A DNA stretch of 64,000 bases from a bacterium D16-34. Its GTDB lineage: Bacteria > Actinomycetota > Coriobacteriia > Coriobacteriales > Eggerthellaceae. The translations under genes were made by a program, and so were the position numbers. Location: contig RAZB01000001.1 of NCBI GenBank assembly GCA_003612515.1, positions 372,001 to 436,000 of the forward strand, written 5' to 3'. Position 1 is the first letter of the stretch, and each line of letters opens with the position of its first letter. A model generated the notes under the pieces. That model had not been told where the DNA came from, ran no database searches, and was given only the letters and a program-made list of their open reading frames with translations. Positions 26,460-33,936 of this stretch are shown piece by piece.

Positions 26460-29236
26460 CGCGGCGTAATTTAGAACTCGTGCTCCTTCTTATTGCAGCG
26501 CCTTTGGTAGTGCTGCTTTTTGCCATGATGGCCATAAACCAAGGGCTTTCGCTCAACATGAATACCCTGGGTGTGCCCGCCGGCATTTTCGCGGCATTTT
26601 TCATTGCTCATCTGGTCATTCGCAAGCTTGCTCCCGGAGCAGATCCCGCGCTTTTGCCCATTTCATTTGCGCTTTCCGGCACCGGCATAGCTTTTGTCAC
26701 GCGCCTCGTACCAGATTTAGCGGTCAACCAGCTCATGTGGCTGTTCCTTGGAATAGGCTGCATGGTTTTGGTGCTGGCACTCTGTCGTAATCTCGACAAG
26801 ATTGTCAATTACAAATATACCCTCATGATCGTGGGTTTTGCGCTCTTGCTTTCGCCGCTTATACCAGGTCTTGGTCAAGAAATTTACGGCTCGCGCATCT
26901 GGTTGCACATTGGTAGCTTCTCTTTTCAACCGGGCGAATTGGCTAAGATCATCATCGTGTTGTTCTTGGCAGGATACCTTGCTCAAAACCGCGAAATGCT
27001 CTCGGTGTTTACCTGGCGCATAGGCCCATTTCGTTTGCCAGACATTCGCACCTTATTGCCGCTTTTATTCATGTGGCTTGTTGCATTGCTTATTGTGGTC
27101 TTCGAAAAAGACCTGGGCAGTGCCGTAGTGTTCTTCTTCTTGTTCTTGATTATGCTTTATGCCGCAACTGGCAAAAAGTTCTACCTTGTCATTGGTTTGG
27201 GGCTCATTGCTATTGGTTGCGTGGGCGCTTATATGGCATTTGACCACGTGCAAGTGCGTGTTAATACCTGGTTGGATCCGTTCGCGGACGCACAAAATAC
27301 CGGCTATCAACTCACTCAAGCACTCTATTCCATTGCCGATGGTGATCTGTTCGGTGTCGGTCTTGGTCGCGGTTTAGCGGGAGATATCCCCATCCCTGTT
27401 GTTGAAAGTGACTTTATTTTCGCTGACATTGCCGAAGAGATCGGTCTTTTGGGCGCATCGGGCGTGCTGCTTTTGTTCTTGTGCTTCGCCATTCGTGGTT
27501 TCGTAACCGCCGCGCGAGCAAAAAGCGACGTCAGCTCATTTGCCGCGGTGGGCTTGACCTCCATGATTGTTGTGCAGGCCTTCATCATTGTTGGCGGCGT
27601 CACCAAACTTATCCCGCTTACTGGCTTGACCTTGCCTTTCATTAGCCAAGGTGGCTCTTCGCTTTTGGCGAGCTTTATTGCTGTCGGTCTTTTGCTGAGA
27701 TGTGGTGACGAAGGCACTGGCGTTGGTTCTGAAATGACAAGCGCCACGGGCACCATCAACGTCAACAGCGTGCTTGGACGCGTGTCAATGGGCAAACGCC
27801 TCACGAACTGCATGCTTCTTTTCTCGCTCATGTTCGCGCTTTTGGTGGCAAACCTCACCTTCATCATGGTTGTTCAGGCTTCTTACTATCAAAACCTGCC
27901 AGGCAACAACCACACGCTTATGAAAGAGGCTCATAACGAGCGAGGCACCATCTCAACCTATGATGGCGTCGTTTTAGCACAAAGTGTCGAAAACGAAAAC
28001 GGCACCTATGATCGTGTTTACCCAGCTGGAGACTTAGCAGCTCACATAGTCGGCTATGCCTCATCGCGCTTTGGCACATCTGGCATAGAGTCCGCCTACA
28101 ACGACACCTTAAAAGGAGAGCGAAACTTCGCCACCTTTACGGATGTTTTAAATTACATGGCAGGCGCATCATCACCCGGAAACGACGTGACCCTCACCAT
28201 CAACTCGAAGATTCAGCGTGCCGCGCAAGATGCGCTCGTTGATCGAGTGGGCGCGTGTGTGGTGCTCGATCCCAACACCGGTGCGGTGCTAGCGATGGCT
28301 TCTTCGCCCACATATAACGCCGCAGATTTTGAGAGCCTGCTTAAAGCGGCCAATTCAGGCGATGCCGAAGACGACTCCATCTTGCTCAACCGCGCAACGC
28401 AAGCACTCTATGCGCCCGGCTCAACATTTAAGGTTGTAACGCTAACAACCGCGCTTGAAGATGGTGTTGCCACCGCTGACGAGGTATTCTCCTCCCCCGG
28501 CACCATGGATATCGGTAATGCGCCGGTTTCAAACTTCGACAAAAACGACTACGGCAACATTACGCTTGCGCGCGCCACCGAGCTTTCGTCTAATACGGTA
28601 TTTGGACAAGTTGGCGCAGAGCTTGGGGCGGAGCGTTTGGTCAACGGCGCTGATGCGTTCGGCTTTAACCACGATATCGAATTTGCGCTGCCGCTCTACA
28701 CATCTCTCATGCCCGATCCGCAAGACATGACCGAATGGGAAACCGCATGGGCAGCAGCAGGTGAGCCGGTAGGCGAAAACAATACCGACAATCATCCAAG
28801 CCCCGCCGGCCCTCAAGCGACCGTGCTTGAGATGGCACTTGTTGGTGCAGGCATCGCAAACGACGGCGTCATCATGCAACCGTATTTGGTTGATGGTGTG
28901 TACAACGCAAATGGCGAACGTTCGCTAACTGCTACGCCAACCAAATTATTCCAAGCCACCAGCAAAGAAACTGCTCAAGAGGTCAAGGATATTTTGGAAG
29001 GCGTCGTTAAACAAGGCACCGGTACGGCAGCCGCAATAGAAGGCGTCGACGTTGCTGGCAAAACGGGCACCGCCGAAAAAGAAGATAGTAACGACAGCTG
29101 GTTTGTCGGCATGGCTCCCGCTGACAATCCGCAAGTAGTTGTGGCCGTCATCATTGAAGATGGCGAAGAGGGAGTTGGCGCCTCAAAAGCGCAAAATGTG
29201 TTAAGAGTTGCATTGCAGGTGCAAGGACTTCTCTAA
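26456..29236 (+). CDS. Fused RodA/FtsW glycosyltransferase and class B penicillin-binding protein
   Basis: A 926-residue fusion of two peptidoglycan enzymes normally encoded as neighbours. Residues about 1-425 are a SEDS (RodA/FtsW) polymerase with about ten helices, including GSRIWLHIGSFSFQPGELAK, VFEKDLGSAVVFF and TGLTLPFISQGGSSLLASF. Residues about 445-926 are a class B PBP: one membrane helix, a dimerisation segment (AHNERGTISTYDGVVLAQS) and a transpeptidase with STFK, SSN and KTGT motifs. The catalytic Ser lies in PGSTFKVV and the third motif in AGKTGTAE. All active-site motifs are intact, so both halves are probably active. The start overlaps the phosphatase stop by 4 bp. No frameshift is needed at the junction, and the reading frame is continuous. 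Confidence 0.94.
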   Translation: MTRRNLELVLLLIAAPLVVLLFAMMAINQGLSLNMNTLGVPAGIFAAFFIAHLVIRKLAPGADPALLPISFALSGTGIAFVTRLVPDLAVNQLMWLFLGIGCMVLVLALCRNLDKIVNYKYTLMIVGFALLLSPLIPGLGQEIYGSRIWLHIGSFSFQPGELAKIIIVLFLAGYLAQNREMLSVFTWRIGPFRLPDIRTLLPLLFMWLVALLIVVFEKDLGSAVVFFFLFLIMLYAATGKKFYLVIGLGLIAIGCVGAYMAFDHVQVRVNTWLDPFADAQNTGYQLTQALYSIADGDLFGVGLGRGLAGDIPIPVVESDFIFADIAEEIGLLGASGVLLLFLCFAIRGFVTAARAKSDVSSFAAVGLTSMIVVQAFIIVGGVTKLIPLTGLTLPFISQGGSSLLASFIAVGLLLRCGDEGTGVGSEMTSATGTINVNSVLGRVSMGKRLTNCMLLFSLMFALLVANLTFIMVVQASYYQNLPGNNHTLMKEAHNERGTISTYDGVVLAQSVENENGTYDRVYPAGDLAAHIVGYASSRFGTSGIESAYNDTLKGERNFATFTDVLNYMAGASSPGNDVTLTINSKIQRAAQDALVDRVGACVVLDPNTGAVLAMASSPTYNAADFESLLKAANSGDAEDDSILLNRATQALYAPGSTFKVVTLTTALEDGVATADEVFSSPGTMDIGNAPVSNFDKNDYGNITLARATELSSNTVFGQVGAELGAERLVNGADAFGFNHDIEFALPLYTSLMPDPQDMTEWETAWAAAGEPVGENNTDNHPSPAGPQATVLEMALVGAGIANDGVIMQPYLVDGVYNANGERSLTATPTKLFQATSKETAQEVKDILEGVVKQGTGTAAAIEGVDVAGKTGTAEKEDSNDSWFVGMAPADNPQVVVAVIIEDGEEGVGASKAQNVLRVALQVQGLL

Positions 29237-29323
29237 ATATAGTATGCTGGTGCGAAGTATTATTTAATTTATAATGAATTTACATCGCGAATAACCCAGC
29301 ATGTGACCAAAAGGAGTTTAAAC

Positions 29324-31363
29324 GTGACCGGAAGCATGATTGGCAGGGTTTTTAATAACCGCTACCAAATTACCGAACGAATCGGCATCGGTGGCATGGC
29401 CGAGGTTTACCAAGCTCAAGACAATGTCTTGGGTAGGTTAGTTGCGGTCAAAGTCATGTTGCCCCAATACGCTGCAGATCCCAGCTTCACTCAGCGCTTC
29501 AAACAGGAAGCTGCTGCAGCTGCTAACCTGCAAAGTCCCTTCATCGTTAATGTCTATGACTGGGGTCAAGACGAAGGTACCTACTATATTGTCATGGAGT
29601 ACGTTCGCGGCTCTGACCTCAAGACTGCCATTATTGAGCGCGGCGCAATCAACCAACGCAAAGTTGCTGAAATTGGTTCACAAGTATGCCAAGCGCTTTC
29701 TGTTGCGCACGGTCTCGACATTGTGCACCGCGACATCAAGCCGCAAAATATCATGGTGCAGCCTGATGGCAACGTTAAAGTCATGGACTTCGGCATCGCT
29801 CGCGCTAAAAACTCGGTGATGTCGAAAACCTCTTCGGTTCTAGGAACTGCACACTATATCTCACCTGAACAAGCGCAGGGCAAAGATCTTACCGCAGCTA
29901 GCGATATTTACTCGCTCGGCGTTGTTCTGTATGAAGCAACCACCGGACAACTTCCCTTCGACGGACCAGATGCGGTCAGTGTTGCTCTTATGCAAGTGCA
30001 AGACCCGCCTGTTCCTCCGCGCGAGATTAATCCTGATATTGATCCGGGGCTTGAAGCCATCATCATGAAGGCGTTGGCGAAAAACCCAGCCGATCGTTTC
30101 ACCACAGCCAAAGAAATGCGCATGGCTTTGGTGGATTACTTGCAAGGTCGTCCAATCAATCTAGTCGGATTCACCTCAGCTGAAACACGCGTGATGCCCG
30201 GCGTCGTTCCTCCGATGCCGCTGCCAGGCACCGATCAGACCATGCAGATGCCTGGTCTGTCCACGAGCACAACAAACCCGGTCAAGCCTGGTCGCAACAA
30301 TACGTCTTTCACCGCCGAAGAGCCGCCTAAGAAAAGCAAGGCGAAAGGCATTGCGCTTGCCATTGGCGCGGTTGCAGTAATTATTGCCATTGCTGCTCTC
30401 GTCATGAGTTTTATGGGCAACGGTCAACCCCAAGAAAGCACCACCACCAACGTCATGCCTGATGTGACTGGTAAAACAATTGAGGTTGCAACCACCGAGC
30501 TTGAAGATGCCGGTTTCGAAATTGGTAATGTTGAAGAAGCAACTAACAACACGGTTGAAGAAGGTAAGGTAGTTACCCAAGATCCTAAAGGTGGCACCAA
30601 ACAAGAAGAAGGCACCAAAGTAAACCTGGTGGTCAGCGCTGGTGTTGGTCAGTCCCCTGTACCAAACGTTGTTGGCATGTCTGAAGATCAAGCTAAACGC
30701 GAAATTGAAAAAGCTGGCTTCAACGCGGTAGCTGGAACTGCTGAGTATTCCGATACTACCGAAGAAGGCAAAGTTGCTCGCCAAGATCCGGCCGCTGATA
30801 GCGAAGCCGAAAAAGGCGCTTCAGTTACCTATTACCTCTCCCTTGGCAAAAAGGAAGAAGCAACGCTGACGGTGCCAAACGTAATTGGCATGAGCCAAGA
30901 TGCCGCCGTTCAAGCACTTAATGCCCAAGGTATTGAGGTTTCAAATTACGGCGACTACTACACGCAAGAAAGCGAGCGCCCTGCTGGCGAAGTTGTGAGT
31001 TGCCAGCCTGCCGTAGGCACTAAGATTAAGCCGGGCACGTCAGTTGCACTGACAGTGAGTTCTGGACCTGCAACGGCAAACTTCACCATCGCGGTTAATG
31101 CAAATGGCGGCGGTACTGTATCTGCCAATCCAACAACGGTCGAAGAAGGCGGCACGGCTACTGTTACCATTGCGCCTAATGACGGATATGAAGTGCAATC
31201 AGTTACCGGGTTAGACGATGTGCCTGCAAGTGGCGGTACCTTCACGCTTACTAACGTCACATCGAATGTAAATATTTCAGTTACCTTTGTGCAAAAACAA
31301 ACCACCGGTGACGTGCCAAACCCTAATCCAACTGACGGCGACAAAAAGAATGGCGAAAACTAG
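29324..31363 (+). CDS. pknB: PknB-type Ser/Thr kinase with PASTA repeats and an extra C-terminal domain
   Basis: A 679-residue membrane kinase. The kinase domain has the glycine loop GIGGMAEVY, Lys in VAVKVML, catalytic loop IVHRDIKPQNIMV, DFG (VMDFGIARA) and a GTAHYISPEQA activation segment. One membrane helix (IALAIGAVAVIIAIAALVMS) leads to three external PASTA repeats beginning VMPDVTG, PVPNVVG and TVPNVIG, which bind muropeptides or lipid II. After these comes a beta-rich domain (FTIAVNANGGGTVSANPTTV, then VTIAPNDGYEVQSVTG), like the InlB B-repeat/bacterial repeat class and unusual on PknB. The start is GTG 29324, 7 bp after AAGGAG; a GTG at 29303 overlaps no RBS. It is the last gene of the operon. 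Confidence 0.93.
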   Translation: MTGSMIGRVFNNRYQITERIGIGGMAEVYQAQDNVLGRLVAVKVMLPQYAADPSFTQRFKQEAAAAANLQSPFIVNVYDWGQDEGTYYIVMEYVRGSDLKTAIIERGAINQRKVAEIGSQVCQALSVAHGLDIVHRDIKPQNIMVQPDGNVKVMDFGIARAKNSVMSKTSSVLGTAHYISPEQAQGKDLTAASDIYSLGVVLYEATTGQLPFDGPDAVSVALMQVQDPPVPPREINPDIDPGLEAIIMKALAKNPADRFTTAKEMRMALVDYLQGRPINLVGFTSAETRVMPGVVPPMPLPGTDQTMQMPGLSTSTTNPVKPGRNNTSFTAEEPPKKSKAKGIALAIGAVAVIIAIAALVMSFMGNGQPQESTTTNVMPDVTGKTIEVATTELEDAGFEIGNVEEATNNTVEEGKVVTQDPKGGTKQEEGTKVNLVVSAGVGQSPVPNVVGMSEDQAKREIEKAGFNAVAGTAEYSDTTEEGKVARQDPAADSEAEKGASVTYYLSLGKKEEATLTVPNVIGMSQDAAVQALNAQGIEVSNYGDYYTQESERPAGEVVSCQPAVGTKIKPGTSVALTVSSGPATANFTIAVNANGGGTVSANPTTVEEGGTATVTIAPNDGYEVQSVTGLDDVPASGGTFTLTNVTSNVNISVTFVQKQTTGDVPNPNPTDGDKKNGEN

Positions 31364-31407
31364 CCTCGCCGAATAGCACTAGAGAACTTCAATAAAATCC
31401 TGCATGA

Positions 31408-31440
31408 CAAAACCCCGCACAAAGATGCGGGGTTTTGCTT
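31408..31440 (+). terminator. Terminator after pknB
   Basis: AAAACCCCGCA pairs with TGCGGGGTTTT around a short loop, followed by GCTTT. A-runs and T-runs on both sides make it usable in both directions between pknB and the convergent membrane gene. Confidence 0.9.
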
Positions 31441-31487
31441 TACGTGCGCGTACTTTACACGCGCGCTTTACGCGATGAAAACTTTGC

Positions 31488-31973
31488 TTAGCTTACCAAC
31501 GCCACCACTACAACCGCCACGGCAATAACCAGCAGCATGGTAAGCATGCGCCCATCTTCGTCCATCTTAAACGTAGGTTTCTGAGAAGTGTCTCGCATAC
31601 GCGAACCGACAGCCCAAATGAGCAGCATAGTAAACGCCACCAAGCCTGCGGTATTGATCACCCATGCGACAACATTGAGCGCTTCCATGTCACTTTGTTT
31701 CGCAAAGTCGATAAAGAGAAATGACAAAAACGTTACGCCAGCCGCAACAAAGACCCAAGCCACTCGTACTGCAGACTTGATAGTAACTTCAGTGTAAGCA
31801 AGCTCCTTTTTGCCTTTGTTGCTCTTTTTGCCTGATCGCTTGCGGCTCTCTTTGGTATCTACCAGTTCAGGCTTGCCAACCAACCACAGCCAATCTCCCT
31901 TGCTGAGCTTTGTTGCTATAGCAATTGATATGGCAAAACATGCAGCAGTCATAAGCAAAATCGTCAAATTCAT
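31488..31973 (-). CDS. Small integral membrane protein, unknown
   Basis: A 161-residue protein with four probable helices: ILLMTAACFAISIAIATKL, VAWVFVAAGVTFLSFLFID, VVAWVINTAGLVAFTMLLIW and MLTMLLVIAVAVVVVALVS. A Lys-rich loop (SRKRSGKKSNKGKKEL) lies between helices 1 and 2 and would be cytoplasmic. The segment GDWLWLVGKPELVDTKES loosely recalls small DUF3784-type proteins, but I cannot assign it. The start at 31973 follows GGGGAG. It appears to be a single-gene unit, and the function is unknown. Confidence 0.75.
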   Translation of the reverse strand: MNLTILLMTAACFAISIAIATKLSKGDWLWLVGKPELVDTKESRKRSGKKSNKGKKELAYTEVTIKSAVRVAWVFVAAGVTFLSFLFIDFAKQSDMEALNVVAWVINTAGLVAFTMLLIWAVGSRMRDTSQKPTFKMDEDGRMLTMLLVIAVAVVVVALVS

Positions 31974-32150
31974 TGCAGCTCCCCGTGATAATAACGAACC
32001 ATGCATCAGTCTCTCAGTACACACAAACACGTGCTTTTCGTGCCGTCTTCTGGCTATTGAGACACAGGCATTGCGGCTAAAAGCTCTTTATTGCGTATTG
32101 CATTGTAGGTGATCGCCGCGAAACAAATCCCGGGATCAGGAGGACAACTC

Positions 32151-32228
32151 ATGCAATTTGTAACATCTGCGCAAGTTTTTACCTGTTCGAACAAACCTAG
32201 GATTTGCAAGGTTTCATTTCTTTGCTAA
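32151..32228 (+). CDS. Possible 25-residue small protein
   Basis: An AGGAGG at 32138-32143 stands 7 bp before an ATG that opens a 25-codon frame (begins MQFVTSAQVF, ends FLC, three cysteines). The RBS is perfect in sequence and spacing for this genome. No promoter is obvious, and it lies in a 308-bp gap between the membrane gene and tRNA-Arg. There is no other support; it could be a leader peptide or chance. Confidence 0.35.
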   Translation: MQFVTSAQVFTCSNKPRICKVSFLC

Positions 32229-32281
32229 ACCTGTCACAGACAACCTTCCCGGCATTTTCTTGACCATTACAAAAATAGGTA

Positions 32282-32310
32282 TTGACTAATACACATCATA
32301 CAATCATAAT
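32282..32310 (+). promoter_or_regulatory. Promoter of tRNA-Arg
   Basis: TTGACT (32282-32287), a 17-bp spacer and CATAAT (32305-32310) form a near-consensus sigma-70-type promoter 20 bp before the tRNA. Confidence 0.85.
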
Positions 32311-32330
32311 AATCTTTGCTGCTTATACGT

Positions 32331-32407
32331 GCGCCGTTACCTCAGCTGGATAGAGGGACTGACTACGAATCAGTACGTCGGGGGTTCGAATCCCTCACGG
32401 CGCACCA
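32331..32407 (+). tRNA. tRNA-Arg (ACG anticodon)
   Basis: A complete cloverleaf: acceptor GCGCCGT/ACGGCGC, D-arm with AGCTGGATAGAG, anticodon stem ACTGA/TCAGT with loop CTACGAA (anticodon ACG, read as ICG for CGN codons), T-arm GGGGTTCGAATCCCT, encoded CCA at 32405-32407. Confidence 0.96.
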
Positions 32408-32420
32408 TTTAGCAATCTTG

Positions 32421-32456
32421 ACCGCTACGACTGGAAACAGCACGTGCGGTTTTTTA
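32421..32456 (+). terminator. Terminator after tRNA-Arg
   Basis: ACCGC/GCGGT, then ACG/CGT with a bulged T, then CTG/CAG closed by a GAAA tetraloop, followed by TTTTTTA. It lies 14 bp after the tRNA, within the upstream region of the MgtE-N/CBS gene. It may end the tRNA transcript or act as an attenuator for the genes downstream. Confidence 0.75.
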
Positions 32457-32514
32457 TTGGTCGGAGAAAGGAACATTGTTGAAGGTTCGAAAACCGAAAC
32501 CTCACAGTTTGTAG

Positions 32515-32577
32515 TCCTTCGGCTTATCCCTTACTGGCAGCCGAAGGAAGGCTGCGAACGTGTATTACAGTAAGGGG
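32515..32577 (+). promoter_or_regulatory. Candidate pseudoknot leader that masks the Shine-Dalgarno of the Mg-transport operon
   Basis: Seen directly: TCCTTCGGCT (32515-32524) pairs with AGCCGAAGGA (32539-32548), 10 bp, around a 14-nt loop. CCCTTACTG within that loop (32528-32536) is exactly complementary to CAGTAAGGG (32568-32576), which contains the ribosome-binding site of the gene starting at 32583. This would form an H-type pseudoknot hiding the RBS. A rival hairpin, GCAGCC (32537-32542) with GGCTGC (32550-32555), would break the first stem. Two exclusive folds next to a RBS are the hallmark of a riboregulator. I see no match to the M-box or yybP-ykoY consensus. The ligand is unknown; Mg2+ is the obvious guess from the genes. 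Confidence 0.6.
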
Positions 32578-32582
32578 ATTTC

Positions 32583-33935
32583 ATGCTCTATCTCTCTCAG
32601 ATGATGGGGAAACCCGTCGTGGATGCAGATGGCGAAAAGATCGGTACCATTTCTGATCTCGCTATTTCCACCGGTGAAGTTTTCCCACGAATAACCTCAC
32701 TTGCATTCCAAGGTCCTGGCAAAGTGCCGTTTATGATCTCATGGCGCAAGTACGTAGAAGATTTCAACGAAGATGGCATAACGCTGGCGGTTGCCGCGCA
32801 CGACATTCGCTTTAGCTATTTACAGCCTGACGAGGTTCTACTTGCACGAGACCTTTTGAACCGTCAGATTGTAGACACGCAAGGTTTGAAAGTTGTTCGT
32901 GTAAACGACCTCAAGCTTTCTGTTTCTGGTTCGCAACTTCGCCTTCTTGGTGCAGAAGTTGGTGCACGCGGTATTTTGCGTGGCCTGCACCCGCTCCTTG
33001 AACGCGCAACAGTTGCCGTCGCCAAGCTCTTCAACAAGCGCATTGACGAACAAATTATTGCTTGGAATTACATGGACTTGCTGGACCGAGACCTCTCTGA
33101 AGTGCAGCTTTCGGTTACGCACAAACGCCTAGATGAGCTGCACCCTGCCGATGTGGCCGACATCTTAGAGCAGCTTGATCCTCAGCAGCGAGCAAACGTG
33201 TTTCAGCATCTCGATGAAGCGCAAGCTACTGAGGCCATCTCGGAGATGGAAGATGAATATCAAGCAGATTTCTTCGAAGACCTCGACGATGCGCGCGCCG
33301 CAGGCTTGCTCGGCAACATGGATCCTGACGACGCTGCCGACATCGTTCGTGATCTTTCTTACGAGAAAGCTGAAACCCTTTTACGCTTAATGGGTGTCGA
33401 AGATGCAAGTGGTATCCGTCGCCTTTTGGGCTATAAAGATGGCACCGCTGGCGGCATGATGACCACACAGTTTGTGGCAGTTGAGGACGATACCACTGTT
33501 GGCGAAACGATCGAGGTACTTCGCGAACTTGATGAAGACCACCCCACCGTGCACTACGTATATGTCTTAGATGATTACGGCAAACTCAGTGGTTTGTTGT
33601 CGCTGCGAACGCTCGTATTAACCGACGACGCCAAGCAAGTAAGCGAAGTCATGTACGATGACGTGATCTCGGTAACTCCTGATGAGACTGAAGAAGACGT
33701 GGCATCTGACATCTTCAAATATGACATACCCGCCATGCCGGTTGTTGACGAAAACGGCGTCATGCTCGGTATCGTCACCGTAGACGACGCATGGGACGCT
33801 ATCGAAGAAGACGTCACCAGCGACAAAACGAAGTCGCGCGTACTCAAAGGTGTAGGCATCGGCATTGCAGCACTTATTGGACTGGCGCTCTATACGTTGG
33901 CATTACTGCAGGTAGTAGGCGTGTTGGGAGTCTAA
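32583..33935 (+). CDS. PRC-barrel/MgtE-N/CBS-domain protein with single C-terminal helix
   Basis: A 450-residue protein. Residues about 1-75 are a PRC-barrel-like domain (MGKPVVDADGEKIGTISDLA), followed by a second related stretch (about 85-165). Residues about 190-285 are the MgtE intracellular N domain (LHPADVADILEQLDPQQRAN and repeated DPDDAADIVRDL-type helices). Residues about 300-415 are a CBS pair (TVHYVYVLDDYGKLSGLLSL; IPAMPVVDENGVMLGIVTVD). It lacks the MgtE transport helices and has only one C-terminal helix (IAALIGLALYTLALLQVVGV). It is therefore a sensor or regulatory partner, with the NRMT-type transporter that starts 2 bp later as the likely effector. The RBS AAGGGG is the one masked in the proposed pseudoknot. 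Confidence 0.9.
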   Translation: MLYLSQMMGKPVVDADGEKIGTISDLAISTGEVFPRITSLAFQGPGKVPFMISWRKYVEDFNEDGITLAVAAHDIRFSYLQPDEVLLARDLLNRQIVDTQGLKVVRVNDLKLSVSGSQLRLLGAEVGARGILRGLHPLLERATVAVAKLFNKRIDEQIIAWNYMDLLDRDLSEVQLSVTHKRLDELHPADVADILEQLDPQQRANVFQHLDEAQATEAISEMEDEYQADFFEDLDDARAAGLLGNMDPDDAADIVRDLSYEKAETLLRLMGVEDASGIRRLLGYKDGTAGGMMTTQFVAVEDDTTVGETIEVLRELDEDHPTVHYVYVLDDYGKLSGLLSLRTLVLTDDAKQVSEVMYDDVISVTPDETEEDVASDIFKYDIPAMPVVDENGVMLGIVTVDDAWDAIEEDVTSDKTKSRVLKGVGIGIAALIGLALYTLALLQVVGVLGV

Positions 33936-33936
33936 G

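Noticed and set aside
32316-32573. An 85-codon plus-strand frame running through tRNA-Arg
   Set aside because: It reads across a complete tRNA, its terminator and the structured leader; no RBS.
32460-32582. Known Mg2+ or Mn2+ riboswitch (M-box, yybP-ykoY)
   Set aside because: The length is too short for an M-box and I see none of the conserved words of either class. This is a by-eye judgement; Infernal would be decisive.
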